Part shown: positions 35,258-44,093 of the stretch, piece after piece
Position numbering within the stretch: position 1 is the first letter of the stretch
Layout of the letters: each line of letters starts with the position of its first letter
Assembly (NCBI RefSeq): GCF_012396185.1
Contig: NZ_JAAXOW010000002.1
Location: forward strand, 62,001-126,000
From: Sanguibacter hominis ATCC BAA-789
GTDB lineage: Bacteria > Actinomycetota > Actinomycetes > Actinomycetales > Cellulomonadaceae
Direction of reading: 5' to 3'
DNA length: 64,000 bases
Translations under genes and position numbers: made by a program
The notes under the pieces: generated by a model
What the model saw: only the letters and a program-made list of their open reading frames with translations
Databases searched by the model: none
Told to the model about the DNA's origin: nothing

Positions 35258-36322
35258 ATGACGCAGAAGTACGCAGCGGTACGGCTGACGGAGGCTCTCG
35301 GGGGAGGTGCGCTGCGCGACGCCGCGCTCGCCCGGCTCGAGGGCGTGCAGACGGTCGACGACGCGCTCGCGGCAGCCCCCGACCTCCCGTCGGGCCTGCG
35401 CCCGGGCGGTCCCGGGACGGCCGCACTCTGGGAGGTCCTCGCCACGGTCGCGGCGCGCGACCTCGCGGTCGCCCGCGCGATCGAGCCGCACCTGGACGCG
35501 CTCGCGATCCTCGAGCAGGCGCAGGTCGACGACGCCGCGCTGACGACCGTCGTCGGGCCCGTCGAGGCGCGGACGTGGGGTGTGTTCGCCGCCGAGGGCC
35601 CGGGGGTCCGCGTCGACGCAACCGACGGCGTCGGCGGTACCGTCCGGCTCGACGGCACCAAGCCGTGGTGCTCGCTCGCGAGCAGCCTCACGGCTGCGCT
35701 CGTCACCGCGCACCTGCCCGACGGCGAGCGTGCGCTGTTCGCGATCGACCTGCGCCACCCTGGTGTCCGTCAGGGTGACGAGCCGTGGGCTGCACGCGGG
35801 CTCACGGAGATCCCGAGCGCGTCCCTGCACCTCCACGACGTCCCAGCCGTCCCGGTCGGTGGGCCCGGCTGGTACCTCCGTCGCCCCGGCTTCGCGTGGG
35901 GCGGCGCAGGCGTCGCGGCTTGCTGGTACGGCGGCGCCGTCGGCCTCGCCCGGACCCTCGTCGCGTCCGTCGCCGCACGTCCCGAGGCGGAGCTCCTCCT
36001 CATGCACCTCGGGGACGTGGACGAGCACCTCGTCGCCGCGCGCGCCGCTCTCACGGAGGTGGCCGGCGAGGTCGCCGAGGGGCGCCCGACGAAGCTCGGT
36101 GCCGCGCGCGTCCGCGCCACCGTCGCGCGCACGGTCGAGAGGGTCCTGCGTGCGTCGGCGCACGCGCTCGGTCCCGCGCCGCTCGCCCTCGACGCCGAGC
36201 ACGTCAAGCGGGTCGCCGACCTCGAGCTGTACGTGCGCCAGCACCACGCGGAGCGCGACCTCGTGTCGCTAGGCCGCAAGGTGCTCGCGCAGCGTGAGAA
36301 CGCGCAGGGGGAGCCGTGGTGA
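35258..36322 (+). CDS. acyl-CoA-dehydrogenase-like flavoprotein
   Basis: A 354-residue protein with the middle and C-terminal parts of the acyl-CoA dehydrogenase fold: WGVFAAEGPGVRV, a beta domain with LDGTKPWCSLASSLTAALVTA, and a helical C-terminal domain. It is slightly shorter than usual and I cannot identify the catalytic Glu with certainty, so a redox role is uncertain. TGGGAGG lies upstream of the ATG. It is the first gene of a three-gene coupled operon with a PIG-L/methyltransferase fusion and a glycosyltransferase, a combination I recall from other actinobacteria and pseudomonads without a known product. Confidence 0.8.
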   Translation: MTQKYAAVRLTEALGGGALRDAALARLEGVQTVDDALAAAPDLPSGLRPGGPGTAALWEVLATVAARDLAVARAIEPHLDALAILEQAQVDDAALTTVVGPVEARTWGVFAAEGPGVRVDATDGVGGTVRLDGTKPWCSLASSLTAALVTAHLPDGERALFAIDLRHPGVRQGDEPWAARGLTEIPSASLHLHDVPAVPVGGPGWYLRRPGFAWGGAGVAACWYGGAVGLARTLVASVAARPEAELLLMHLGDVDEHLVAARAALTEVAGEVAEGRPTKLGAARVRATVARTVERVLRASAHALGPAPLALDAEHVKRVADLELYVRQHHAERDLVSLGRKVLAQRENAQGEPW

Positions 36323-37683
36323 CGTTCGACGCACGCGACCCAGGGACCGACCCGCGCGCGTGGGACGCTCTCGTCGCACGGCTCCCCTCGACGCACACCG
36401 GCGACGCGACCCACGTCGTCGTCGTCGCGCCCCACCCCGACGACGAGAGCCTCGGCGCGGGCGGCCTGCTCGCCTCGCTCGCACGACGGTCCGTGCGGGT
36501 CGACGTCGTCGTCGTCACGGACGGTGCCGCGTCCCACCCCGGGGCCCCGGGCGACCTGGCGGACGTGCGCGCCCAGGAGGTGCGCGACGCGGTCGCGCTG
36601 CTGTGCCCGCGCGCGACCCTCACGCTCCTCGGCATGCCCGACGGCGGCACGTCCGACCGCCGCAGCGACGTCACGCGCAGGCTCCACGACATCGTCGGTG
36701 ACGGCGCGCGCACGCTCCTCGTCGCGCCGTGGCGCGGCGACGGCCACCGCGACCACCGCGTCGTCGGCGAGGTGTGCGCCGAGGTCGCCGAGCGCACGGG
36801 CGCGCGCCTGTGGGAGTACCCCGTGTGGATGTGGCACTGGGCGACACCCGACAGCCCGAGCCTGCCGACCGCAGCGATGCGCGCCTATCCGCTGCGTGAC
36901 CGCGAGGTCGTGCTCAAGGCGCGCGCCATCCGGACGCACGCGAGCCAGGTCTTCGACGCGGACGGGCCGCCCGTGCTGCACGGGCGCTTCCTCACGGCGT
37001 TCGACCGTGACGTCGAGGTGTTCATCGAGACGCCGAGGCGCACGCCCGCCGCAGGCGACCGCCCCGAGCCAGAGGACAGCACGATGCCCTCGGGGTACTT
37101 CGAGGAGCTGCACGGCCGCAAGGCCGACCCGTGGGGGTTCGCGACCCGCTGGTACGAGGAGCGCAAGCGCGCTGTCACCCTCAGCGCCCTGCCTGAGCGC
37201 GACCTCGGCCGGGTCCTCGAGATCGGGTGCTCGGTCGGGGTCCTCACCGAGCAGCTCGCTGCGCGCGCGACGGCGGTCGTCGCGACCGACGTGTCGGCGA
37301 CAGCGCTCGAGCGCTGCCGTGCGCGCCTCGAGGACGCGGGTCTCGCCGACCGCCTCGCGCTCGTCGACACGAGCGACGGCGCCCTGCCTGATGGTCCGTT
37401 CGACACGGTCGTGCTGTCCGAGGTCGGGTACTACCTCGGGCACGCGGAGCTCGTCGACCTCGTCTCGAGCCTGCCCGCCCTGCTCGCCGACGGGGGCACG
37501 GTCCTCGCGTGCCACTGGCGCCACCCCGTGCAGGACTACCCCCTGAGCGGGGACGACGTGCAGGATGTCGTCGACCGGCACCTCGGTCTGCCCGAGCTCG
37601 TCCGGCACGTCGAAGAGGACTTCACGCTCACCGTCCACGCCCGTGACTCACGATCGGTCGCGCGGCGAGAGGGGCTCGTATGA
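36316..37683 (+). CDS. bifunctional PIG-L deacetylase / SAM-dependent methyltransferase
   Basis: A 455-residue fusion. Residues 1-230 are a PIG-L (LmbE-like) zinc deacetylase with VVVAPHPDDESLGAGG and a late HRDHRVVGE; these normally remove acetyl from N-acetylglucosamine-type sugars, as in MshB. Residues 255-455 are a NodS-like class I methyltransferase (LEIGCSVGVLTEQLAARA and a D in VATDVS). Together they could produce an N-methylated amino sugar; this is inference. The GTG start overlaps the upstream stop, with an adjacent GTG at 36319 possible; the stop overlaps the glycosyltransferase start (ATGA). Confidence 0.88.
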   Translation: MVTFDARDPGTDPRAWDALVARLPSTHTGDATHVVVVAPHPDDESLGAGGLLASLARRSVRVDVVVVTDGAASHPGAPGDLADVRAQEVRDAVALLCPRATLTLLGMPDGGTSDRRSDVTRRLHDIVGDGARTLLVAPWRGDGHRDHRVVGEVCAEVAERTGARLWEYPVWMWHWATPDSPSLPTAAMRAYPLRDREVVLKARAIRTHASQVFDADGPPVLHGRFLTAFDRDVEVFIETPRRTPAAGDRPEPEDSTMPSGYFEELHGRKADPWGFATRWYEERKRAVTLSALPERDLGRVLEIGCSVGVLTEQLAARATAVVATDVSATALERCRARLEDAGLADRLALVDTSDGALPDGPFDTVVLSEVGYYLGHAELVDLVSSLPALLADGGTVLACHWRHPVQDYPLSGDDVQDVVDRHLGLPELVRHVEEDFTLTVHARDSRSVARREGLV

Positions 37684-38396
37684 CCAGCCGACCCGCGATC
37701 CGCACGGTGTGCGTCGTCGTGCCGGCGCACGACGAGGAGGCGCTCGTCGGCCGGTGCCTCGCAGGCCTCGCCGCCGCAGCGGGCCGCGCGGCCACCGCGG
37801 GGATCGACGTGCGCGTCACGGTCGTGCTTGACGACTGCCACGACCGCACCGCGGACGTCGTCGCGGCCGCCGACCTGCCCGTCCCGCTCGACGTCGTCGA
37901 GACCGACGCCCGCTCGGTGGGCGTCGCCCGCGCGCTCGGCACGTCCGCAGCCCTCGCGGGCGTCGACGCGCCGCTCGACGCCGTCTGGCTCGCCCACACC
38001 GACGCCGACTCGTGCGTCCCGCCCGGCTGGGTCCTCGACCAGGTGGCGCTCGCGGACAGGGGAGCGGATGTCGTCGTCGGCACCGTCCGCCCCGACCCGG
38101 CCGACCTCTCCGAGCGGCAGCTCCTCGCCTGGGCGCGCACGCGCGTCCCAGGTCGCCCGAACGGGCACGTGCACGGCGCGAACCTCGGTGTGCGTGCGAG
38201 CGCCTACCTCGCGGCCGGGGGATTCGCGCCCGAGCCGCTCCACGAGGACGTGCACCTCGCCGAGCGGCTTCGCACCGCGCCGGGCGTCGTGGTCGTGGCG
38301 TCCGACGTCGTCGACGTGCTCACGTCAGGCCGCACGGTCGGCAGAGCACCCGGTGGGTATGCCCGGTACCTGCGCGAGGACCTCGCGCCCGCGTGA
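37680..38396 (+). CDS. family 2 glycosyltransferase
   Basis: A 238-residue GT-A glycosyltransferase. The N-terminal nucleotide-sugar fold begins VCVVVPAHDEEALVGRCL; the acidic metal motif is HTDADS, and GHVHGANLGVRASAYLAAGGF with LHEDVHLAERL resembles GT2 acceptor motifs. No membrane helices. Its ATG overlaps the preceding stop by four bases, so the three genes are translated as a unit. Confidence 0.88.
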   Translation: MTSRPAIRTVCVVVPAHDEEALVGRCLAGLAAAAGRAATAGIDVRVTVVLDDCHDRTADVVAAADLPVPLDVVETDARSVGVARALGTSAALAGVDAPLDAVWLAHTDADSCVPPGWVLDQVALADRGADVVVGTVRPDPADLSERQLLAWARTRVPGRPNGHVHGANLGVRASAYLAAGGFAPEPLHEDVHLAERLRTAPGVVVVASDVVDVLTSGRTVGRAPGGYARYLREDLAPA

Positions 38397-38450
38397 CGGA
38401 CGCGGACCGGGCAGAGGCGTCGTTCGCGTCCGCGCGCCGTCACCTGAGCC

Positions 38451-39443
38451 TCAGGCGCCTGCGCGGTACCCGGCGAGCAGCGCATCGGCGACCTCGGCCG
38501 TGCGCAACGCGGTGCGGCCCGTGCTCGGGCACGTCCCGTGCCCGGTGAGCTCGTCCACGACCGTCTGGATGAGCGGCTGCTGCACCACCTCGGGGTAGGG
38601 CGCCTCGATGCGCCGCTCCGTGCCGCCGCTGCGCAGGACGAGCGGGTCCTCGCCGAACATCGAGAACGTCAGCCGGCCACGCGTCCCGACGAGCCCGACG
38701 CGGTCGGTGCGCTCGTCCGCGTCATAGCCCCACGTGCCCGTCCCGACGGCGCCGCTCGCCCAGCGGAACGCGCCGACCACGTGGTCTTCGGCGTCGTACG
38801 CGCCCGCGAGGTTGGACGCGATCCCGTGGACCTCCTCGACAGGACCGAGCAGGAGGTCGAGGAAGTCGAGCGCATGGGACCCGAGGTCGACGAAGAGCCC
38901 GCCGCCCGAGACCTCCGGCTGCAGCCGCCACGGTGCGTGCCCCGGCTCCCACATCTCGCGTGGCGAGAGGTTCTGCACGGTGACCGTCCGCACGTCGCCG
39001 ATCGCACCGCCGCGCACCAGATCGACGATCGTCGCGAACCGCGGCATCGCGCGGCGGTAGTAGGCGACGAACAGCGGGACCGACGCCGCGTCGCACGCCT
39101 CGATCATCGTGCGCGCCTCGTCCGCTGTGCGCGCCATCGGCTTCTCGACGTAGACGGGCTTGCCGGCCGCCGCGGCGCGCAGCGTGTAGTGCGCGTGGGA
39201 GTCGGGTGGCGTCGCGACGTACACCGCGTCCACCTCAGGGTCGCCGATCAGCGCGTCCGCGTCGTCGTACGAGCGCGGCACCCCGTGCCGGCGCGCGAAG
39301 TCCGCCGCCTTGGCGCCGTCGCGCCGCATGACGGCGACGAGCGACGACCGCTCGGCGCGTTGCAGACCTGGTCCCGACTTGCGCTCCGTGACGTCGCCGA
39401 CGCCGATGATCCCCCAGCGGACATGGTCCAGTCGTGTCGTCAT
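38451..39443 (-). CDS. Gfo/Idh/MocA family oxidoreductase
   Basis: An NAD(P)-dependent sugar-type oxidoreductase of 330 residues: Rossmann motif WGIIGVGDVTE near the N-terminus, YVATPPDSH, and the family EKPMA with the conserved Lys, then the C-terminal substrate domain. The substrate is unknown. The ATG at 39443 lies six bases after TACCGT (39455-39450), so it may be leaderless. It converges on the glycosyltransferase operon and diverges from the SDR gene. Confidence 0.9.
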   Translation of the reverse strand: MTTRLDHVRWGIIGVGDVTERKSGPGLQRAERSSLVAVMRRDGAKAADFARRHGVPRSYDDADALIGDPEVDAVYVATPPDSHAHYTLRAAAAGKPVYVEKPMARTADEARTMIEACDAASVPLFVAYYRRAMPRFATIVDLVRGGAIGDVRTVTVQNLSPREMWEPGHAPWRLQPEVSGGGLFVDLGSHALDFLDLLLGPVEEVHGIASNLAGAYDAEDHVVGAFRWASGAVGTGTWGYDADERTDRVGLVGTRGRLTFSMFGEDPLVLRSGGTERRIEAPYPEVVQQPLIQTVVDELTGHGTCPSTGRTALRTAEVADALLAGYRAGA

Positions 39444-39449
39444 GCCGTC

Positions 39450-39455
39450 ACGGTA
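39450..39455 (-). promoter_or_regulatory. -10 element TACCGT, leaderless start of the Gfo/Idh gene
   Basis: Read on the minus strand, TACCGT is followed by six bases and the ATG at 39443. Confidence 0.5.
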
Positions 39456-39564
39456 ACGGCCTTCCGCCGTCTCAGGTTGCGGGCTGGCGGAGTGTGCCAG
39501 AGCGTGGAAGGCGGGTCGGAGCGCAGCGGAAGCCCGGCCTTCCCCGCACGACGAGGAGAACGCC

Positions 39565-40428
39565 ATGACCGACTACCCGACCTCGTTCCCTGCCCAGCAG
39601 CAGGAGCCCCCCGGCCTCACGGCACCGATGCAGCCGCAGCCCGACCACGGTGAGGCGAGCTATGTGGGCCACGGCCGGCTCGAGGGCAAGCGCGCCCTCA
39701 TCACCGGGGGCGACTCCGGCATCGGTCGCGCGGTCGCGATCGCCTACGCCCGCGAGGGGGCCGACGTCGCGCTGTCGTACCTCGCCGAGGAGCAGGAGGA
39801 TGCCGAGGAGACCGCGCGGTGGGTGCGCGAGGCGGGCCGTTCTGTCACATTGCTCCCCGGCGACCTGCGCGACGAGGAGACCTCCCGCAAGGTCGTGCGC
39901 GACGCGGTCGCGGCGCTCGGTGGACTCGACGTCCTCGTCAACAACGCGGGCTTCCAGATGGCGCGCCGCGACTCCATCGCGGACGTCACGACGGACGACC
40001 TCGACCGCGTGCTCAAGACCAACCTGTACGCCCTGTTCTGGGTCACGCAGGAGGCGCTCGAGCACCTGCCCGACGGCGCGAGCATCATCAACGTCTCGTC
40101 GATCCAGGCGTACCAGCCGTCGACCACGCTGCTCGACTACGCGTCGACGAAGGCCGCGATCAACAACTTCACCGTCAACCTCGCGGCCGAGGTGGGGGAG
40201 CGCGGCATCCGCGTCAACGCTGTCGCACCCGGCCCGATCTGGACGCCGCTGCAGCCCGCGACGCAGTCCGAGGAGAAGGTCGAGAAGTTCGGCCAGGACA
40301 CGCCGCTCGGCCGAGCAGGCCAGCCCGCCGAGTGCGCCCCGGCGTTCGTCTTCCTCGCCAACGACGCGGACTCGAGCTACGTCTCCGCGACCGTCCTCGG
40401 CGTCACGGGTGGCAAGCCCGTCTTCTGA
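39565..40428 (+). CDS. short-chain dehydrogenase/reductase (YghA/YhxC-like)
   Basis: A 287-residue SDR. A 40-residue Pro/Gln-rich N-terminal extension precedes LEGKRALITGGDSGIGRAVA (cofactor motif); NNAG, the catalytic Ser in INVSSIQ and Y-x3-K in DYASTKAA are present. The long N-terminus is typical of the YghA/YhxC general-stress SDRs. Substrate unknown. ACGAGGAG lies upstream of the ATG. Confidence 0.92.
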   Translation: MTDYPTSFPAQQQEPPGLTAPMQPQPDHGEASYVGHGRLEGKRALITGGDSGIGRAVAIAYAREGADVALSYLAEEQEDAEETARWVREAGRSVTLLPGDLRDEETSRKVVRDAVAALGGLDVLVNNAGFQMARRDSIADVTTDDLDRVLKTNLYALFWVTQEALEHLPDGASIINVSSIQAYQPSTTLLDYASTKAAINNFTVNLAAEVGERGIRVNAVAPGPIWTPLQPATQSEEKVEKFGQDTPLGRAGQPAECAPAFVFLANDADSSYVSATVLGVTGGKPVF

Positions 40429-40437
40429 CGGTCAACA

Positions 40438-40475
40438 GGCCGGGGCCCCGACGCTGCTGCGTCGGGGCCCCGGCC
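40438..40475. terminator. 16-bp bidirectional hairpin terminator
   Basis: GGCCGGGGCCCCGACG (40438-40453) pairs perfectly with 40460-40475 across loop CTGCTG, between the SDR gene and the convergent 45-residue gene. Confidence 0.75.
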
Positions 40476-40495
40476 CTCGTGCGTTCGTGCCGGGC

Positions 40496-40633
40496 TCACC
40501 CGGCGTCGAAACGCTCGTCGGGCGTCTCGTCGACCTTCTCGTTGTGCAGGTCCGTCTCGGGTGGGCCGGGCGTCGTCTCGGGAGTCGTGGCGCCGTCCGT
40601 CCCCGCCGTCGGGGTCTCGTGCTCGTCGCTCAT
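40496..40633 (-). CDS. 45-residue acidic protein
   Basis: A very short gene hidden in a longer frame. The ATG at 40633 has a strong ribosome site, GGAGGAG, seven bases upstream. The protein, MSDEHETPTAGTDG... ending DETPDERFDAG, is Thr/Glu/Asp/Pro-rich and probably disordered; no family is recognised. A terminator hairpin follows its stop. Good translation and termination signals are the main argument that it is real. Confidence 0.6.
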   Translation of the reverse strand: MSDEHETPTAGTDGATTPETTPGPPETDLHNEKVDETPDERFDAG

Positions 40634-40735
40634 GCTGCGCTCCTCCTGGTCCTGGGGGATGTCGTGCCTCCACCTTGTGCCGTGGCGGCGCCTCCCGCAT
40701 CCGGAGGGTGGCTCGTGCGGTGTGCGGACGCCGCG

Positions 40736-40741
40736 TAGAGT
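40736..40741 (+). promoter_or_regulatory. -10 element TAGAGT, leaderless start
   Basis: TAGAGT is six bases before the ATG at 40748. Confidence 0.6.
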
Positions 40742-40747
40742 GCCGCC

Positions 40748-41800
40748 ATGCGCGACAGCAACGAGGCTGGTCAGCCCCCGCACGCCTCGCACCGGTCGGA
40801 CGAGCGGGAGATCACCGCGCCCGTCTCCCTCACACGCCCCGACGGACGCCTCAACCCCCACGCGGTCGGCTGGACCCGCACCCCGCTCCACGACACGGAC
40901 AGCATCGGCCACGGACGCGTGGGCTGGGGGCGCAACAAGCGCTGGGAGTACTGGGCCGTCACGACGCCGACGCACGTCCTCGCCCTCGTCATCTCCGACA
41001 TCGGGTACGCGGCCGTCCCGAGCCTGTTCCTGCTCGACCGTGCGACGGGCGAGGAGATCGACCTCGAAGCCGTGCGGCCGTTCGGGCGCGGCACGTCCCT
41101 GCCCGGGACGCTGGGCCGCGGCCCGGCCCGCGCCACGACGAGGACCTTCCGTCTCGCGGTCGACGAGGTCGAGGGCGGCACGCGCTTGTGCGGTCGGTCG
41201 GCGCGCGTGCGGTTCGACGTCGTCGCGCACCGTCCCGACGGGCACGAGTGCCTCGGCGTCGTCGTGCCGTGGGACGAGCGCCTCTTCCAGTACACGGTCA
41301 AGGACGTCGCCCGCCCGGCCACCGGCAGGATCTGGGTCGACGGCGTGGCGCACCACCTTCCCGACGGGGACTCTTGGGGGACGCTCGACCACGGCCGCGG
41401 CCGCTGGCCCTATGCGATCTCGTGGAACTGGGGCGCAGGTTCCGGCCGGACCGACGGGCGGGTCGTCGGTATCCAGGTCGGCGGACGCTGGACAGACGGG
41501 ACCGGTGCCGTCGAGAACTCCCTGCTCGTCGACGGGCGCCTCACGAAGATCAGCGACGAGCTCGTGTGGACGTACGACGTCGAGGACTGGATGCGCCCGT
41601 GGCGCGTCGAGGGCGAGTCGGTCGACCTGACCCTCACCCCGTTCCACGTCAAGGAGTCCGAGATGGACCTCAAGGTCGTGTCGGGGCGCACGCACCAGTG
41701 CTTCGGCGTGTGGTCAGGACGCGTGCGTGACGAAGCAGGCACGTGGGTGCGTGTCGCCGACGTCGTTGGCTGGGCAGAGGACGTCCACCACCGGTGGTGA
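40748..41800 (+). CDS. DUF2804 family protein
   Basis: A 350-residue cytoplasmic protein rich in beta strands and tryptophans, with the DUF2804-like pattern: NKRWEYWAVTTPTHVLAL near the N-terminus, YAISWNWGAGSG in the middle and WSGRVRDEAG near the end. The function of the family is unknown. It seems to be transcribed without a leader. Confidence 0.8.
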   Translation: MRDSNEAGQPPHASHRSDEREITAPVSLTRPDGRLNPHAVGWTRTPLHDTDSIGHGRVGWGRNKRWEYWAVTTPTHVLALVISDIGYAAVPSLFLLDRATGEEIDLEAVRPFGRGTSLPGTLGRGPARATTRTFRLAVDEVEGGTRLCGRSARVRFDVVAHRPDGHECLGVVVPWDERLFQYTVKDVARPATGRIWVDGVAHHLPDGDSWGTLDHGRGRWPYAISWNWGAGSGRTDGRVVGIQVGGRWTDGTGAVENSLLVDGRLTKISDELVWTYDVEDWMRPWRVEGESVDLTLTPFHVKESEMDLKVVSGRTHQCFGVWSGRVRDEAGTWVRVADVVGWAEDVHHRW

Positions 41801-41880
41801 CGGGGTTGCGGCACCGGATTCACCCGGCGCCATGGCGGTCGAGGCGCGGGTTCACCCCGCACGGAGTCGGTCGGTCGCGC

Positions 41881-41886
41881 TAGCCT
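41881..41886 (+). promoter_or_regulatory. -10 element TAGCCT before the metallopeptidase gene
   Basis: A TANNNT element predicting a start near 41893 and a 95-base leader. Confidence 0.4.
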
Positions 41887-41987
41887 GAGCGCGGGCCTGG
41901 AGGCCCGACGGCACGGTGACGGGGCGAGGACGTCGTGCTGGTGGAGCGGCGTCGGAGGACGTCGCGGTGCTCGTCGAGGAGCTTTTT

Positions 41988-44060
41988 GTGATTCGGACCA
42001 GGGGGATCGCAGCCGCGTGCGTCATGGCGCTGGCTGCTGTCACGCTTCCCGCGACCGCATCCGCAGCGGAGGTCGACGCGTCAGCGTCGAGCCTCGCTCG
42101 CGAGGTGCGCGCGACGATCGAGGGCGAGCTTCTTGTCGCCGTCGCACACGGGCCGGGGGTCGAGAAGACCCTCGTGTCGGTGCGGACCGACGAAGGTGCG
42201 ACCGTGCCGATCGACGCGGACACCGCGCCAGAGTCGCTCGCACAGGCGGCCTCGGGCGCCGAGGTCGCCGTGACCGTCGTCGTCCCTCAGGACGTGCGAG
42301 CCGAGCTGCGCGCCGACGGCCTGAGCGACGCTGCTCTCGCGGGCGGGGCCGCGGCAGACCTGGTCGCTGACGCCCTTGCGGAGGTCGAGACCCCGGTCGT
42401 CGCCGCGACCGCGACGGTCGTGGACGAGGAAACGCCCACCGAGCTGGCTGGCAGCACCTTAGCGGGCGGTGCGGTCGCCGCGGCCGCTGCCGCGAAGACG
42501 CACGACGCGTACGTCGCGATCATCGACGACGCCACGGCGGCGGGGGACTACACCGAGGCTCAGGCTCGAGCGTCGATCGCCGCCGGTGCCGGCTACTGGA
42601 AGCGGGAGACCGGCGGCGTGGTGAACGGCATCGCCGTCAAGAAGGTCGTCACGCACAAGACCACGGACGTGTGCACCACGATCGCGAGCAACGGGAGCTA
42701 CGGGGTCGAGCAGGTCTGGTCGCAGATCTGGGACACCTACTTCCCGACCCAGGCGTTCACGAGCGCGAACGCGAGCCACCTCGTGGTCTTCGTGCCGCGC
42801 GGCTGCTTCGACGAGGGGCTGATCGGCTGGACCGGCATGGCTCGGATCAACACGGGCCTGGCCTCCGGTGGACAGGTCATGCTCGCCATGGGCGACGACC
42901 ACACGGTCGCGCACGAGCTGGGCCACAACTTCGGCCTCGGCCATTCGGACATCCTGCGCGACGGCAAGGAGGAGTCCTACCTCGGCGTGCACAGCGTCCA
43001 GGGCATCGCGATGTTCCGGGATATGGCCTACACGACCACGTACGCGACGCCATCGCTCGACGTCGCGTACGAGTGGTTCTTCGACACGGCGCCTGCCGGT
43101 GCGATCACGACAGGCAGCGCGACCGGGGCGACCACGCTCAGCCCCGTGACTGCGGCCTCCGGCACCAAGGGCCTGGCCTTCTACGACAGTGCCCAGCGGA
43201 TGTACTTCGTCGAGTACCGCGACGGCGCCGGCACCGACACCGGCACCTTCTACTCCGAGCTTGGCAGCGCAGGCTGGCAGAACATCGATGCGAGCCCGGG
43301 CGTGCGCGTCTACCAGCTCGACCAGAAGTTCGGCCGGCGCGTGCTGACGCTCGGCGCCTGGCGCGGGGGCAGCTGGCACTCGACCATCACGGCGGGCGAG
43401 TCGCTCACCACCCGCGACGGCAAGCTGAAGATCACGGCCGAGGCGGTCGGTGGGGGCACCGCGACCGTGAGGGTCACGGGTGCGAGCGCGAGCACGACCT
43501 CCCTCTCGGTCGCCAAGGCGACGCACGGGAAGAAGACCAAGGTCAAGATCAAGGTCACCGGTGGGGTCCGCCCGCTCGGCGGCGTGACGCTGTACGACGG
43601 CTCGAAGAAGATCGGCGCCAGGTCGCTCGCGCTCGACGGGACGGCCACCCTGTACCTCCCCGCGTCGACCAAGGCTGGCAAGCACGGCCTCAAGGCGGTC
43701 TACAGCGGCTCGACCGCGCTGGCCGGATCGAGCAGCACGCGCACGATCAAGGTCGCGAAGGCGAAGGTCAAGGCCAAGATCATCAAGGCCAAGAACCTCA
43801 AGGCTGGCAAGAGCGCTCGCCTCACCATCCAGGTGACCGGGACGTCTTCGACCAAGCCCCAGGGCAAGATCGCCGTCAAGGTGGGCTCCAAGACCGTCTC
43901 GAAGATCGTCAAGCTCAAGAAGTCGAAGGGGCGCTGGATCGCCGTCGTCACGACGAAGAAGCTGCCCAAGGGCAAGATCAAGGTGGTCTACGCGCCGGCG
44001 AAGGCTGCGTCGAAGAACCTCGCGAAGACGACGGTCACGACGTCGAAGCGAGCCCGGTAG
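41988..44060 (+). CDS. secreted zinc metallopeptidase (M11-like zincin) with Lys-rich Ig-like repeats
   Basis: A 690-residue exported protein. Signal peptide: VIRTRGIAAACVMALAAVTL then PATASAAE. A prodomain-like region (about 25-190) is followed by a catalytic domain with HELGHNFGLGH (309-319), the HExxHxxGxxH zincin signature, most like gametolysin-type M11. The last 190 residues are bacterial Ig-like repeats extremely rich in Lys (VKIKVTGG, VKVKAKIIKAK), which would make the tail strongly basic and suited to binding anionic wall polymers. The GTG at 41988 has GAGGAG six bases upstream and begins the signal peptide. Confidence 0.88.
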   Translation: MIRTRGIAAACVMALAAVTLPATASAAEVDASASSLAREVRATIEGELLVAVAHGPGVEKTLVSVRTDEGATVPIDADTAPESLAQAASGAEVAVTVVVPQDVRAELRADGLSDAALAGGAAADLVADALAEVETPVVAATATVVDEETPTELAGSTLAGGAVAAAAAAKTHDAYVAIIDDATAAGDYTEAQARASIAAGAGYWKRETGGVVNGIAVKKVVTHKTTDVCTTIASNGSYGVEQVWSQIWDTYFPTQAFTSANASHLVVFVPRGCFDEGLIGWTGMARINTGLASGGQVMLAMGDDHTVAHELGHNFGLGHSDILRDGKEESYLGVHSVQGIAMFRDMAYTTTYATPSLDVAYEWFFDTAPAGAITTGSATGATTLSPVTAASGTKGLAFYDSAQRMYFVEYRDGAGTDTGTFYSELGSAGWQNIDASPGVRVYQLDQKFGRRVLTLGAWRGGSWHSTITAGESLTTRDGKLKITAEAVGGGTATVRVTGASASTTSLSVAKATHGKKTKVKIKVTGGVRPLGGVTLYDGSKKIGARSLALDGTATLYLPASTKAGKHGLKAVYSGSTALAGSSSTRTIKVAKAKVKAKIIKAKNLKAGKSARLTIQVTGTSSTKPQGKIAVKVGSKTVSKIVKLKKSKGRWIAVVTTKKLPKGKIKVVYAPAKAASKNLAKTTVTTSKRAR

Positions 44061-44093
44061 GGAACCACCCCGGCACTCATTCCCGCGGAGGAT

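Noticed and set aside
32559-35261. 900-codon plus-strand frame overlapping the acyltransferase
   Set aside because: Arg/Ala-rich out-of-frame translation of the acyltransferase and beyond; the in-frame protein has clear family motifs.
36316-37683. Operon gene as mycothiol deacetylase MshB
   Set aside because: The PIG-L domain is fused to a NodS-like methyltransferase, which MshB lacks, and no other mycothiol genes are nearby.
38397-38432. Inverted repeat CGGACGCG/CGCGTCCG between convergent genes as a terminator
   Set aside because: The loop is 20 bases and there is no T tract; pairing this weak is common at this GC content.
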